A DNA stretch of 64,000 nt from JAIBCC01 sp963763855 (lineage in GTDB: Bacteria > Acidobacteriota > Blastocatellia > Pyrinomonadales > Pyrinomonadaceae). Under the pieces are notes generated by a model. It ran no database searches. It saw only the letters and a list, made by a program, of their open reading frames with translations, and was not told where the DNA came from. The DNA is taken from positions 1-64,000 of the forward strand of contig CAVXPU010000010.1 in the NCBI GenBank assembly GCA_963763855.1, in the 5' to 3' direction. Both the position numbers and the translations under genes were made by a program. Of this stretch, positions 26,608-35,455 are shown piece after piece (positions within the stretch are counted from its first letter, which is position 1; every line of letters begins with the position of its first letter).

Positions 26608-26717
26608 CGCCGCCATCTTGGCGGCTGTCTGGAGGGCATCTTGCCCTAGTCTTGAATTCCGAAAAATATACGCGGTGACAAGATGTCGCCGCGACAGCCG
26701 CCAAGATGGCGGCGTTA
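26605..26717. repeat. REP/BIME-like element with four hairpins
   Basis: Outer arms of 25 bases are perfect inverted copies (26605-26629 and 26693-26717). Each arm is itself a hairpin (GCCGCCA with TGGCGGC around TCT or AGA). Between them are two more hairpins, GGGCA-TCT-TGCCC and GACA-AGA-TGTC. It fills the gap between the thioesterase stop, which it overlaps, and truA. The layout resembles paired REP sequences moved by a RAYT transposase; none is in the window. Confidence 0.8.
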
Positions 26718-26724
26718 CATTAAG

Positions 26725-27486
26725 ATGCAAACTTTTAGATTGGAAATTGAATACGAAGGAACACGCTATCGTGGTTGGCAGATTCAGCCGCATGAACGCA
26801 CCGTGCAAGGCGAAATCTTGACTGCTGCTGAAGATGTTTTTCAGCAGCGGGTTGAGATTGGCGGAGCCGGACGAACTGATGCCGGGGTTCACGCATTGCA
26901 GCAAATTGCTCATTTACGGGTTCGTGACGGCAAAAAAGATTACAAACCGCATCAACTCATTTTCGCTTTGAATGATAGGCTTCCGCACGATATTAACATT
27001 TTGAAAGTTTCAAACAGTTCAAATGAGTTTCACGCTCGTCACAATGCAGTTTCACGTCAATATCTTTATCAAATCTCCACCCGAAGAACAGCTTTTGCTA
27101 AAAATCATGTGTGGTGGATAAAGGACAATCTCAATCTAAAAGCGATGAATGAAGCAACGAAAGCCCTAATCGGCAAACGTAATTTTCGTTCGTTTTGCGA
27201 GATTGAAGACGAAAGAGATTCAACGATTGTTGTAATCAATTCGGCTACGCTTTCCACTCGCGGAAGTATGATTTATTTTCGAATTAACGCGAGTCATTTT
27301 TTGTGGAAAATGGTCAGAAGAATAGTTGGCGTGATTGCCGAAGTTGGACGTGGAAAGTTTTCGGTCAAAGATTTTGAAAACTTTCTTGAGACGCCAAATA
27401 ATACCTTAGCGAAATTTACGGCACCTCCATCAGGCTTGTTTTTGGAGAAGATTTTATACAAATCTGACGAGCCTTCAGACTTGTAA
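26725..27486 (+). CDS. truA: tRNA pseudouridine synthase A
   Basis: 254 residues. Makes pseudouridine at positions 38-40 of the tRNA anticodon stem-loop. It starts at ATG 26725, just after the REP-like element, because homology begins at MQTFRLEIEYEGTRYRGWQI. The catalytic Asp52 is in GGAGRTDAGVHALQQ. Other motifs are RLPHDINILKV, FHARHNAVSRQYLYQI, RNFRSFCE and FLWKMVRRIVGVI. Length is normal. The start is only 7 bases from the repeat, so its Shine-Dalgarno site is weak or formed by the spacer (TTAAG). Confidence 0.95.
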   Translation: MQTFRLEIEYEGTRYRGWQIQPHERTVQGEILTAAEDVFQQRVEIGGAGRTDAGVHALQQIAHLRVRDGKKDYKPHQLIFALNDRLPHDINILKVSNSSNEFHARHNAVSRQYLYQISTRRTAFAKNHVWWIKDNLNLKAMNEATKALIGKRNFRSFCEIEDERDSTIVVINSATLSTRGSMIYFRINASHFLWKMVRRIVGVIAEVGRGKFSVKDFENFLETPNNTLAKFTAPPSGLFLEKILYKSDEPSDL

Positions 27487-27554
27487 GTTTCATTTTTTTA
27501 TGCCAAATTCAATGAAGAAGAATTCATTATAATTTATTGAGGAGTAAGAGCTAA

Positions 27555-27884
27555 ATGGCAAATATTACAGCGGAAACAGCTGCGGGAACAGTCTCATTTG
27601 AAGCCAAAACGGGACGAAAATTAGTTTTAGAATTAGAAGATAACGGAGTAGATATTCTTCACCGTTGCGGCGGAAATGCACGCTGCACAACTTGTGCGAT
27701 CGAAGTTACAGCCGGAACACCTTCAGCGAAAACAGAAGCCGAAATTGGAGTTTTGGAAGCTAAAGGTTTGGGCGGAGCAACACGGCTTTCATGTCAGATT
27801 CGTTGCGATGGCGATCTGTCGTTTAAGGTTTTGAAACAAGCCAGCACCGCCGGAATCGAACCCGGAACTCGTCCTGAAGAGTAA
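27555..27884 (+). CDS. 2Fe-2S ferredoxin
   Basis: 109 residues, plant/adrenodoxin-type [2Fe-2S] ferredoxin, an electron carrier in the cytoplasm. The cluster ligands are Cys38, Cys44 and Cys47 in HRCGGNARCTTC, and Cys80 in RLSCQIRC, giving CX5CX2CX32C. The C-terminal tail (STAGIEPGTRPEE) is extra. Ribosome site GAGGAG lies upstream of ATG 27555. It precedes a PD40-type lipoprotein gene by 5 bases. Redox partner is unknown. Confidence 0.92.
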   Translation: MANITAETAAGTVSFEAKTGRKLVLELEDNGVDILHRCGGNARCTTCAIEVTAGTPSAKTEAEIGVLEAKGLGGATRLSCQIRCDGDLSFKVLKQASTAGIEPGTRPEE

Positions 27885-27889
27885 AAAAA

Positions 27890-28963
27890 ATGAAAGCCTT
27901 CCATTTATTCATAATGATATTTGCTTGCTGCATCATCGGGTGTGGGCAGCCAAGTGCCGAAGATGAGGGAGGCTTGCTTCAACAGCCTTTTCATAATGAG
28001 TTAAGCAAAGAGATAGCTGAAAATGAAATGGTGGTAAGCGTTGGAAAAGATGGGCTTCTTTCGGGACTTTGTATCGGAAAGACAAGCAAGGCTTTTGATT
28101 TGTTTTCGATTTCAGCGGATGGCAAAACGGTCAGACAACTAACAAATACGCCGGAAAATGAAGAACTTTGGGCAAGAATTTCTCCGAATCGAAAACAGAT
28201 AATTTTTTATAGTTCGCCGCGTGGAGTAACGAGCGAACTGTGTCGTTATTCAAAACACGACTTGTGGGTAATGAATGCAGACGGGACGAACCAAAAAATT
28301 CTTTTAAGTCTGGAACGGGTAAAGAAGATGAATTTTTCTGTTCACGGACACGGAGAATGGTCGCCGGATGGCAAAAAAATTCTGATGCTAATCGGTAAAA
28401 GTATGTCGGAACTGAACATTTATTTACTCGACATAGAAACTGGCACGCTTGAACAATTAACTGACCGCGAAGGCATAAACACAGACCCAAGCTGGACGCC
28501 TGACGGACAAGAAATTTTATTTATTGGATGCCCCGATGGGAAAAAATGCAAAGAAAAAGATCACGAAATTTTTTCTATTCCTGCGAATTCTCGTAAAACA
28601 AAGGAAGCTAAAAGACTGACGAATGATAAAGATTCGGCAAATGATGTTTATGTTTCCCCAGATGGAAAACGCATCGCTTGGCTTCGTGTTAAGAGCTTTG
28701 TTCCACAAGCCTTAGAGACATTTCACGGTGATTACTCAAAGGAAAAAGGCATCACGAATATTAGAGCCTGCAAGGGCGGGTTGACTAATTGGATGCTTGA
28801 TAGTTCGAGTTTATTGGTTAATATCACATCAACTGGAAAGCTATTTGGCATTTCGCAAATGAGTTTAGATTGTAAGATTTTTAAGGACTTGTCGCCGAAA
28901 GAAAAGTTTGATAAAGGACTGAATTATATGTTTCCAACTTTTGGAACATTCGCAAAATCATAA
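27890..28963 (+). CDS. TolB-like beta-propeller lipoprotein
   Basis: 357 residues with a lipoprotein signal (MKAFHLFIMIFACCIIGCGQ, lipobox CIIGC). WD40-like PD40 beta-propeller repeats follow, visible as LFSISADGKTVRQLTNTPEN, HGEWSPDGKKILMLI, DPSWTPDGQEILFIG and DVYVSPDGKRIAWLR. The family resembles the TolB propeller domain without its N-terminal domain. It is probably periplasmic and anchored in a membrane. Role unknown: protein-protein scaffold is typical. 20 bases precede sodN. Confidence 0.83.
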   Translation: MKAFHLFIMIFACCIIGCGQPSAEDEGGLLQQPFHNELSKEIAENEMVVSVGKDGLLSGLCIGKTSKAFDLFSISADGKTVRQLTNTPENEELWARISPNRKQIIFYSSPRGVTSELCRYSKHDLWVMNADGTNQKILLSLERVKKMNFSVHGHGEWSPDGKKILMLIGKSMSELNIYLLDIETGTLEQLTDREGINTDPSWTPDGQEILFIGCPDGKKCKEKDHEIFSIPANSRKTKEAKRLTNDKDSANDVYVSPDGKRIAWLRVKSFVPQALETFHGDYSKEKGITNIRACKGGLTNWMLDSSSLLVNITSTGKLFGISQMSLDCKIFKDLSPKEKFDKGLNYMFPTFGTFAKS

Positions 28964-28983
28964 TTATTTTTAGGAGAAATAAA

Positions 28984-29445
28984 ATGTTAGAAAATTTGAA
29001 AAATTATTTAGTTGGTTCAACCGAAATAAAGATTGCCGAAGCCCATTGCGATGGACCTTGCGGCGTTTACGATCCAGCGTCGATTCGGATTGCGGCGGAA
29101 GCAGTTGTCTCAATGACGAAAAAAATTCTTGATCTGAAAAAACCGGAAGGCGACGATAAGGCTTATCAAAACACAATGTCGCGTTTTATTTCAATCAAAG
29201 AAGAACAAGCGACATTGGCAAAACGTGAAATTCTGGTGCTCTGGACTGATTATTTCAAACCAAATCATTTGGAACAATTTCCAAATCTGCACGAAGTTTT
29301 TTGGAAAGCGGCAAAGCTTTGTTCGGCTTGCAAATATGAATTAAGCCTGCAGCATTGCGAAGAATTAATGGCGTCTTGCAAAGAAATTCACGACATTTTC
29401 TGGGCAAGCAAAGGTCGCGAAGTAGCATATTACACAGCATCTTAA
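28984..29445 (+). CDS. sodN: nickel superoxide dismutase precursor
   Basis: 153 residues. Converts superoxide to oxygen and hydrogen peroxide with a nickel centre. The Ni-hook is HCDGPCGVYDP, with His21, Cys22 and Cys26 as ligands, corresponding to His1, Cys2 and Cys6 of the mature enzyme. The 20-residue leader (MLENLKNYLVGSTEIKIAEA) must be removed so that the His amino group can bind nickel. The four-helix body (LDLKKPEGDDKAYQNTMSRF, VLWTDYFKPNHLEQFPNLHE) matches the family. The maturation protease gene follows. Position 4 of the hook is Gly where many NiSODs have Leu or Gln. Confidence 0.95.
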   Translation: MLENLKNYLVGSTEIKIAEAHCDGPCGVYDPASIRIAAEAVVSMTKKILDLKKPEGDDKAYQNTMSRFISIKEEQATLAKREILVLWTDYFKPNHLEQFPNLHEVFWKAAKLCSACKYELSLQHCEELMASCKEIHDIFWASKGREVAYYTAS

Positions 29446-29508
29446 GGATTTTGGAATTCGAATTGCGGATTGCGGATTTTTAGAAATCTGTGATTCGCTT
29501 TTTATTTT

Positions 29509-29841
29509 ATGAGAGATGCGAATTGGATGGACGTTTTGATGTTAAAGCTCGGCTTATGCGAACGCTATCGCGTAGAAGGCGATTCGATGCTCCCAAACCT
29601 GAAAAACGGCGATGAAGTATTGGTGGCGAAGCCAAACAATTTGAAAATCGATGACATTGTTGTCGCCAAACATCCCTACCGAATAACTCCGATAATGAAA
29701 CGAATCACAAATATCTCAACCGCCAGAAAAGTTTTCCTAAAAGGCGATAATCCCGATCCAATGGAAAGCTCTGATAGCCGAAATTTCGGTGAAATTGAGC
29801 AAAATGATGTAGTCGGAAAAGTTGTTTGTAAACTGAATTAG
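29509..29841 (+). CDS. sodX: nickel-type SOD maturation protease
   Basis: 110-residue S24/S26 (LexA/signal peptidase-like) Ser-Lys protease. The nucleophile Ser26 is in VEGDSMLPNLKNGDEVL and the Lys64 base in RITPIMKRI. A late GDNPDPMESSDSRNFG motif is shared with signal peptidases. It has no membrane anchor. In NiSOD loci a protein of this size removes the SodN leader, and it lies 63 bases after sodN, which supports the assignment. The intergenic gap is made of a heptamer repeat (GAATTGC, GGATTGC, GGATTTT). Confidence 0.92.
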   Translation: MRDANWMDVLMLKLGLCERYRVEGDSMLPNLKNGDEVLVAKPNNLKIDDIVVAKHPYRITPIMKRITNISTARKVFLKGDNPDPMESSDSRNFGEIEQNDVVGKVVCKLN

Positions 29842-29928
29842 GTTTAGCTCACAATAATTCAACAGACTTGATAATATTGCCGGAGAATTCCACTTGACCT
29901 TGCCCTATTTTTCCCTTCAAATAAATGT

Positions 29929-31416
29929 ATGAATCGAGATGAGATGCTGGCTCGGGTTGTTGAACGCGAGAGTGAGTGGGACATTCTAATTATAGGCGGT
30001 GGGGCGACTGGCATTGGTTGTGCGGTGGACGCGGCTTCGCGTGGATATGATGTTTTGCTTTTGGAGCAGCACGATTTTGGCAAGGGTACTTCCAGCCGTT
30101 CGACCAAATTGGTTCACGGCGGAGTTCGCTATCTTGAGCAAGGAAATATTTCACTCGTAATGGAAGCCTTGCAAGAGCGTGGGATTTTGAAGCAAAATGC
30201 ACCACATTTGGTTAGTGAATTGGGTTTTATCGTGCCGAATTATGAATGGTGGGAGATGCCTTTTTATGGAATCGGGCTAAATATTTATAATCTTCTTTCG
30301 GGCAAATATGGTTTTGGCAAATCGCAGATCCTCTCAAAAGCTGAAACGCTAAGTCGTTTGCCGACAATTAAATCCGATGGTTTACGTGGCGGTGTTGTTT
30401 ATTACGACGGACAATTCGATGATACTCGTCTTTTGGTAAACCTCGCACAAACTTCAGCCCAGCAAGGGGCGACACTTCTTAATTATTCGAGAGTTTTTCA
30501 ACTGACCAAAGACGCGGACGGATTAATAGACGGAGTTAATTTTACCGATGAAGAAACGGGGCAATTGCATCAGGCAAAGGCAAAAGTTGTAATCAATGCG
30601 ACAGGTGCTTTTTGCGATACGGTTCGTAAATTTTCGGTTGAAAAATCTAAGCCGATAATTGCTCCGAGCCAAGGGATTCATCTCGTTTTTGATAAATCTT
30701 TTTTGCCTGGTGAAACGGCGATCATGATTCCGCACACAACGGATGGTCGCGTGCTTTTTGCGATTCCCTGGCACAATCACACTCTCGTCGGCACGACTGA
30801 TACGCCGATTGAATCTGCAAGTTTAGAACCGCGTCCATTTGAAAAAGAAATCGAATTTGTCTTGGCGACAGTCGTCGAATATTTGAGCAAACCGCCAACT
30901 CGCGATGATGTTTTGAGCGTTTTTGTTGGCGTTCGTCCTTTGGTAAAAGCTGGTGATGCAAAAAATACGTCGAGTCTTTCAAGGGATCATACGATTGAAA
31001 TTGATAATTCGGGATTGCTGACAATTACGGGCGGAAAATGGACGACTTATCGGAGAATGGCAGAGGATGCGGTGAATCATGCGGCGACTTTGGGCAAATT
31101 GACAGAAAAAAATTGCGTTACAAAAGAATTGAAAATTTATCAAACTCCAATTAATTCGGGCGAAAAGCTTCATGAGAATTTTGAATATACGGTCGAAGAT
31201 GTCATTTGTGCCGTTCGCGACGAAATGGCACGAACTGTGGAGGATGTTTTAGCACGTCGTCTGAGAATTTTGTTTTTGAATGCTAAAGTTGCGATTGAAA
31301 TTGCTCCAAAAGTTGCGGAAATTATGGCAAATGAATTAGGCAGAGATGTTGATTGGCAAAAAGATCAGATTGTGAAATTCACAGAAATTGCGAGGCATTA
31401 TTTGATTGCAAAATGA
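29929..31416 (+). CDS. glpD: FAD-dependent glycerol-3-phosphate dehydrogenase
   Basis: 495 residues. Oxidises glycerol-3-phosphate to dihydroxyacetone phosphate and passes electrons to quinone (EC 1.1.5.3). The FAD site is WDILIIGGGATGIGCAVDAA. Family motifs are FGKGTSSRSTKLVHGGVRYL, GGVVYYDGQFDDTRL, VINATGAFCDTVR, GIHLVFDKSF and GKWTTYRRMAEDAV. The C-terminal DAO_C domain (VEDVICAVRDEMARTVEDVL) is present. Membrane-associated on the cytoplasmic side. No glpF or glpK is near it. Ends in a shared hairpin with the convergent c-di-GMP gene. Confidence 0.95.
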   Translation: MNRDEMLARVVERESEWDILIIGGGATGIGCAVDAASRGYDVLLLEQHDFGKGTSSRSTKLVHGGVRYLEQGNISLVMEALQERGILKQNAPHLVSELGFIVPNYEWWEMPFYGIGLNIYNLLSGKYGFGKSQILSKAETLSRLPTIKSDGLRGGVVYYDGQFDDTRLLVNLAQTSAQQGATLLNYSRVFQLTKDADGLIDGVNFTDEETGQLHQAKAKVVINATGAFCDTVRKFSVEKSKPIIAPSQGIHLVFDKSFLPGETAIMIPHTTDGRVLFAIPWHNHTLVGTTDTPIESASLEPRPFEKEIEFVLATVVEYLSKPPTRDDVLSVFVGVRPLVKAGDAKNTSSLSRDHTIEIDNSGLLTITGGKWTTYRRMAEDAVNHAATLGKLTEKNCVTKELKIYQTPINSGEKLHENFEYTVEDVICAVRDEMARTVEDVLARRLRILFLNAKVAIEIAPKVAEIMANELGRDVDWQKDQIVKFTEIARHYLIAK

Positions 31417-31450
31417 TGATAGCGATCAGACTCTCGCCTAATCGCTATCA
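31417..31450. terminator. bidirectional terminator between glpD and the HD-GYP/GGDEF gene
   Basis: A 10-bp perfect stem, TGATAGCGAT (31417-31426) with ATCGCTATCA (31441-31450). The TTATATTTTTTT tract follows on the plus strand. It separates two convergent genes. Confidence 0.82.
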
Positions 31451-31473
31451 TTATCGGTTATATTTTTTTGAAG

Positions 31474-34158
31474 CTAATTAATTGTGTTTGAAGAGATTAT
31501 GCTTGTTTCATCAAGTTCGACAATAAAGGCATCTTCATTCAACTCTACAGCTTCGAGACTAATTTCTTCGATTTCCAGTTCGTCAATCTCTATATTTTCC
31601 ACGTTAATTTGCTGCACTCTCGAAGTGACAGTAGCGGGCTTTTCCTCTCTCCATTCTTCTAAAGTGTTGGGTTGCAGATTGAGTTCGGTTGGAACATTTC
31701 GCCGCATTTTATGTTGAGCTTTTACCGAATACATGGCTTTATCGGCAATAATAATCAGTTGATCGAGCGTTTCACCTGCAGTTGGGAACGAAGCCGAACC
31801 GACGCTAACCCCAACTCCCGTAAATCTGCCATCTCCGATTGGTAATTTGAAAGCTAGAATCGCTTTTTCAAGCCTTTGGCACAATTCCTGAATTCCTTCA
31901 TTTGAAGTATCAGGAACGATAGCGACAAATTCATCTCCCGCATATCTGGCAAGAAAATCGTACTCGCGAAGTTGCCCACGCATCACTTTTCCGACCTCAC
32001 GAAGAAGCGTATCACCGGCTTTATGCCCGTAGCTGTCGTTGACCGCTTTGAAGCCATCAAGATCGAGCATTATCAACTGAAATTCGCTGCCGTTTCGATT
32101 CGCCCGAGCCACTTCGTTTTCGAAATGCAATTGCAAACAGCGGGCATTTGGCAAATTGGTCATTGGATCGGTTAAAGCATTTGTTTCAGTCTCGGCGTGA
32201 TAAACCGATTTTGAAATCGCATCAGAAGCAATCCGCGAAATCGTTTCCAAAAGCCGCATATGCTCGTCTTCGTATATTTCAAGTTCGCATGAATATAGTG
32301 AAACTGCTCCAATCAAACGTTCATTCGCAATCAACGGAAGAGACGCCATCGCGGTGTAATCTTGTATTGAATCAGCTTGGTAGAAAGAAAAATCGAGGGC
32401 TGGATTGATATTGTAAACAGCTTGACGTTTTTTGAGAACATACCCCGTGGCACCCTCGCCAACTTTAATTTGCTTTCCTCTGATAAGTTCGGCGTTAAGC
32501 CCTTCTACATAAGCAACTTTGGCAAATTCTTGAGTTTTATCGAGCAGATAAACCGCACAGGTTTCAAAAGGCATTAATTCGCCTACTTTTTTAACAAATA
32601 GCGAAAGTGTATCTTGCAGATTTAGCGACGAACTAAAAACTCTGGCTAATTCGTAAAGTGCAAATACTTCACGATTTGCCCGTTTGATATGCTCTACATA
32701 ACCCTGATTTGCCTCGCTCAAACCGCCATCTTCACCCACGAATAGATCGGGCGATTCATAATCAAGCTCGTAAGCCAATCCTTCCGAATCAACTTCCATT
32801 TCAAAATGACGCAGGTTTCTGAGAAAAATATCCACCAATTTTGGGTCAAACTGGCTGCCTGAACCATTCAAGATGTAGCGTCGGGCTTCTTCACGCGAAA
32901 TCGCCGGACGATACGGTCTTGCTCCACGCAAAGTATCGTAAGCATCCGCAACTGATAATATTCTTGCAGTTAGCGGAATTTCCTCTTTCTTTAAGCCTTC
33001 CGGATACCCTGTTCCATCCCACATTTCATGGTGATATTTTACGGTTGGAATAACCGGATATGGAAAATTAATTTTTTCTAAGATTGAAGCTCCAACGAGT
33101 GAGTGAATCTTCATCTTTTCCATTTCTGCCGGAGTTAATCTGCCGGGTTTATTCAAAATATGATCGGGAACGCCAAGCTTTCCAATGTCGTGCAACAATG
33201 CTCCGGTTGTTAAAGCTTGAATCTCACCCTCTGATAATCCGAGTATTTCGCCCATTCCCACGGCGTAAATTTGAGCCCTGCGAACGTGACCGATTCCTAC
33301 CTGGTCGCGTGCGTCAATCGCAGTTGCAAGTGCCTCAACCGTTGCCATGTGAATTCGGCTCGATTCATAAATTTCTTTCGTTTTGATTTCCAAAGTACGG
33401 TAATGAAAGCGGTATCCCCAACATCCTGCGAAGGCTAATGGCAGCATCAATAAACCAAACATTAAGCCAAAATATGAGAAGGCAAGATGAAGCGAAAGGA
33501 AAATCGCCAGCCCAATCGCGTAGCTCATTGAAAGACTTATAATCGAATTCTTGAAAGAATCAGTTGCCTGATATTGGCTGTCAAACTTAATAAATGCTGT
33601 AAATAAAACTCCGTTGATTGCGTAGTGTATAACGCCCATTATAGCAACTGCCGAGATCAGTGAAACTATTCCCAACGGATTATTTGCAAGGACATTTCCT
33701 TCAAAACCGGCAACATTATTTAGAAAGAAATAAAACGCGTAACCTGAAATGGAAGTGGCGATAATATTAAAAAAGACATCTGCACCCCAGCGGGTTTTAT
33801 CTTTTGGATAACACCAATAAGCTGCCAATGAAGCGGCTAAACTGAGAAAAATACCACCAGAAACTCCAAGCCAGATAATGCCCCAAAAAGCCGCCACTTC
33901 TTTGGCTGAAATCGTTATTTTAGATCCCGGCAATCGCGGCTGATGAAGATTTGAGATACCTGTAACAACAATTCCAATCGCCAGAACGGCAAATTGATTT
34001 AGTGAAAACGAAAATAAACCAATCGCTCCGGAAATCAGCCCGGCAATACTTAAAATCATCAGCAAAACTAAATATATTTTTGTTTGCGAATTACAATTGG
34101 CGAGACTGAATGGCGTTACTTTCTTCTCAGAATTTAATTTAATTGGTGTTTCTTCCAT
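31474..34158 (-). CDS. membrane-bound HD-GYP phosphodiesterase with GAF and GGDEF domains
   Basis: 894 residues. N-terminal integral membrane sensor of about eight helices (residues 28-250, MASE-like). An HD-GYP domain (about 265-440) has HDIGKLGVPDHIL, KYHHEMWDGTGYPEG and ADAYDTL, all needed for c-di-GMP hydrolysis. A GAF domain (about 490-640) follows, then a GGDEF domain (about 665-830) with ARYAGDEFVAIVPD as the A-site and DLDGFKAVNDSYGHKAGD. The tail is acidic. Both synthesis and degradation modules look intact in sequence, so the output depends on the sensory input. The Acidobacteriota order is HD-GYP before GGDEF. Confidence 0.9.
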   Translation of the reverse strand: MEETPIKLNSEKKVTPFSLANCNSQTKIYLVLLMILSIAGLISGAIGLFSFSLNQFAVLAIGIVVTGISNLHQPRLPGSKITISAKEVAAFWGIIWLGVSGGIFLSLAASLAAYWCYPKDKTRWGADVFFNIIATSISGYAFYFFLNNVAGFEGNVLANNPLGIVSLISAVAIMGVIHYAINGVLFTAFIKFDSQYQATDSFKNSIISLSMSYAIGLAIFLSLHLAFSYFGLMFGLLMLPLAFAGCWGYRFHYRTLEIKTKEIYESSRIHMATVEALATAIDARDQVGIGHVRRAQIYAVGMGEILGLSEGEIQALTTGALLHDIGKLGVPDHILNKPGRLTPAEMEKMKIHSLVGASILEKINFPYPVIPTVKYHHEMWDGTGYPEGLKKEEIPLTARILSVADAYDTLRGARPYRPAISREEARRYILNGSGSQFDPKLVDIFLRNLRHFEMEVDSEGLAYELDYESPDLFVGEDGGLSEANQGYVEHIKRANREVFALYELARVFSSSLNLQDTLSLFVKKVGELMPFETCAVYLLDKTQEFAKVAYVEGLNAELIRGKQIKVGEGATGYVLKKRQAVYNINPALDFSFYQADSIQDYTAMASLPLIANERLIGAVSLYSCELEIYEDEHMRLLETISRIASDAISKSVYHAETETNALTDPMTNLPNARCLQLHFENEVARANRNGSEFQLIMLDLDGFKAVNDSYGHKAGDTLLREVGKVMRGQLREYDFLARYAGDEFVAIVPDTSNEGIQELCQRLEKAILAFKLPIGDGRFTGVGVSVGSASFPTAGETLDQLIIIADKAMYSVKAQHKMRRNVPTELNLQPNTLEEWREEKPATVTSRVQQINVENIEIDELEIEEISLEAVELNEDAFIVELDETSIISSNTIN

Positions 34159-34423
34159 TTTGAATTGTTTATAGAAATTGAGGGGTTTTATGGTAAAAGA
34201 CTTTAAGAGTTTCCGGGAGGCATCTGAAGTATCAGCTTAAAATCATTTCAAGCCAATACTAATTTATAATTCTAAGCCATCCACGGGACAAAACGCAACA
34301 AAAACTTTCAAAATGTTTAAAGAAGTTTTAATTCAAGTTCTTTTGCTAACATGATTTTTTTATTGTTATTAATTTAGTTAGGGCTATAATTAATCTACAA
34401 TTCAAAATCTGTAAAAAGTAGCC

Positions 34424-35407
34424 ATGATTATCGATTTAGAAATTTCATTCAAAATACTTGCCAAACGTTTTTTATTGCTTTCTGTTTTATTGATGATTTC
34501 GGTTTCTACCTCGCTTTCTCAGGAAGACATAATTCGTGTAAATACTGATTTAATTGGATTTGAAGTGACGGTAATGGACAAAAATGGCAATCCGATTCGA
34601 GGACTTCAGGCAAGAGATTTCGTGGTTTTCGAAGATGGAATCAAGCGAAACATCGATTTCTTTGAGCCTTTGAGAAAGAAAAATGAAAGTAATCGTCCAC
34701 TTTCGATCGTTTTTGCATTGGATATTTCGGGTAGCGTTACCGCCGAAGAATTGAGCAATTTGAGGTTAGCAATGCAGAATTTTATCAATCGTTTGGCTGA
34801 TTATGATTCGTATTTTGCCGTAATGACCTTTGGGATGGAAGTAAAAACGCTTCAGGGTTTTACAAATAAACCGGAAAAGCTGGAAAAAACTTTCAGCAAA
34901 CTCTTGAAAGATCAAGAAGGACTTTCCACACACGCCTACGACGCGGCTGACGATGCGATTCGCTTGTTGCGAAAAAAAGCTCCGCAAACCGTTAAAAATA
35001 AACCGATGAAACGAGCGGTTATTTTGATTACAGATGGATTTCCGGTTGGCGATACGGTTACGCCGCAAACTGTTATTGAAAGAGCAAATGATTCTGAAAC
35101 AAGCATTTACACGATAATTCTGCCTTCTTATTCCCGCTTGCAAGGCAACAAAAAACCATTACCAACTCCTTTAGAAATAAGCGGTTTGGTGGAAAAAACG
35201 GGCGGAAGTTCGTTTTATGCCAATCAAAAGGATTTTGAGCCGCTCTTCAAATCTTTGGCGGAAGATATTACGGCTTCTTATAGTTTGGCTTTTTATCCAA
35301 GTGAAGAAGCAAAAAAGAATGGCAAATTTTATGAAGTAAAAATCGAGGTTTCCAAAGATTTACAAGTGAAGCAAAATCGAACTGGGTATCAACTAAAAGA
35401 CCAATGA
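34424..35407 (+). CDS. VWFA-related domain protein, secreted
   Basis: 327 residues with a signal peptide (about residues 12-33, LLSVLLMISVSTSLSQ). A short beta domain (VNTDLIGFEVTVMDKNGNPI) precedes the VWA domain. The metal-dependent adhesion site is DISGSVTAEE with Asp and two Ser, and a later ITDGFPVGDTVTP holds the second Asp. The C-terminal segment (SYSLAFYPSEEAKKNGKFYE) is the standard ending of the Acidobacteriota VWFA-related family. Extracytoplasmic; ligand unknown. It ends in a hairpin shared with the LysW-like gene. Confidence 0.87.
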   Translation: MIIDLEISFKILAKRFLLLSVLLMISVSTSLSQEDIIRVNTDLIGFEVTVMDKNGNPIRGLQARDFVVFEDGIKRNIDFFEPLRKKNESNRPLSIVFALDISGSVTAEELSNLRLAMQNFINRLADYDSYFAVMTFGMEVKTLQGFTNKPEKLEKTFSKLLKDQEGLSTHAYDAADDAIRLLRKKAPQTVKNKPMKRAVILITDGFPVGDTVTPQTVIERANDSETSIYTIILPSYSRLQGNKKPLPTPLEISGLVEKTGGSSFYANQKDFEPLFKSLAEDITASYSLAFYPSEEAKKNGKFYEVKIEVSKDLQVKQNRTGYQLKDQ

Positions 35408-35440
35408 AAATGAGAGGTAACGCCCGTTATCTCTCATTTT
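35407..35440. terminator. bidirectional terminator between the VWFA and LysW-like genes
   Basis: AAAATGAGAG (35407-35416) pairs with CTCTCATTTT (35431-35440), with inner GTAACG/CGTTAT also paired. The stem begins on the last base of the VWFA stop codon. T-runs are present on both strands. Confidence 0.8.
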
Positions 35441-35455
35441 TGCAAAAATCAATAT

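Noticed and set aside
26605..26717. Rho-independent terminator of the thioesterase gene
   Set aside because: No U-run follows either arm and the multi-hairpin layout is that of a REP-type element; partial termination cannot be excluded.
28984..29070. SodN leader followed by a Cys/Gly core as a RiPP precursor
   Set aside because: The HCDGPCGVYDP hook, helical body and SodX neighbour identify nickel SOD.
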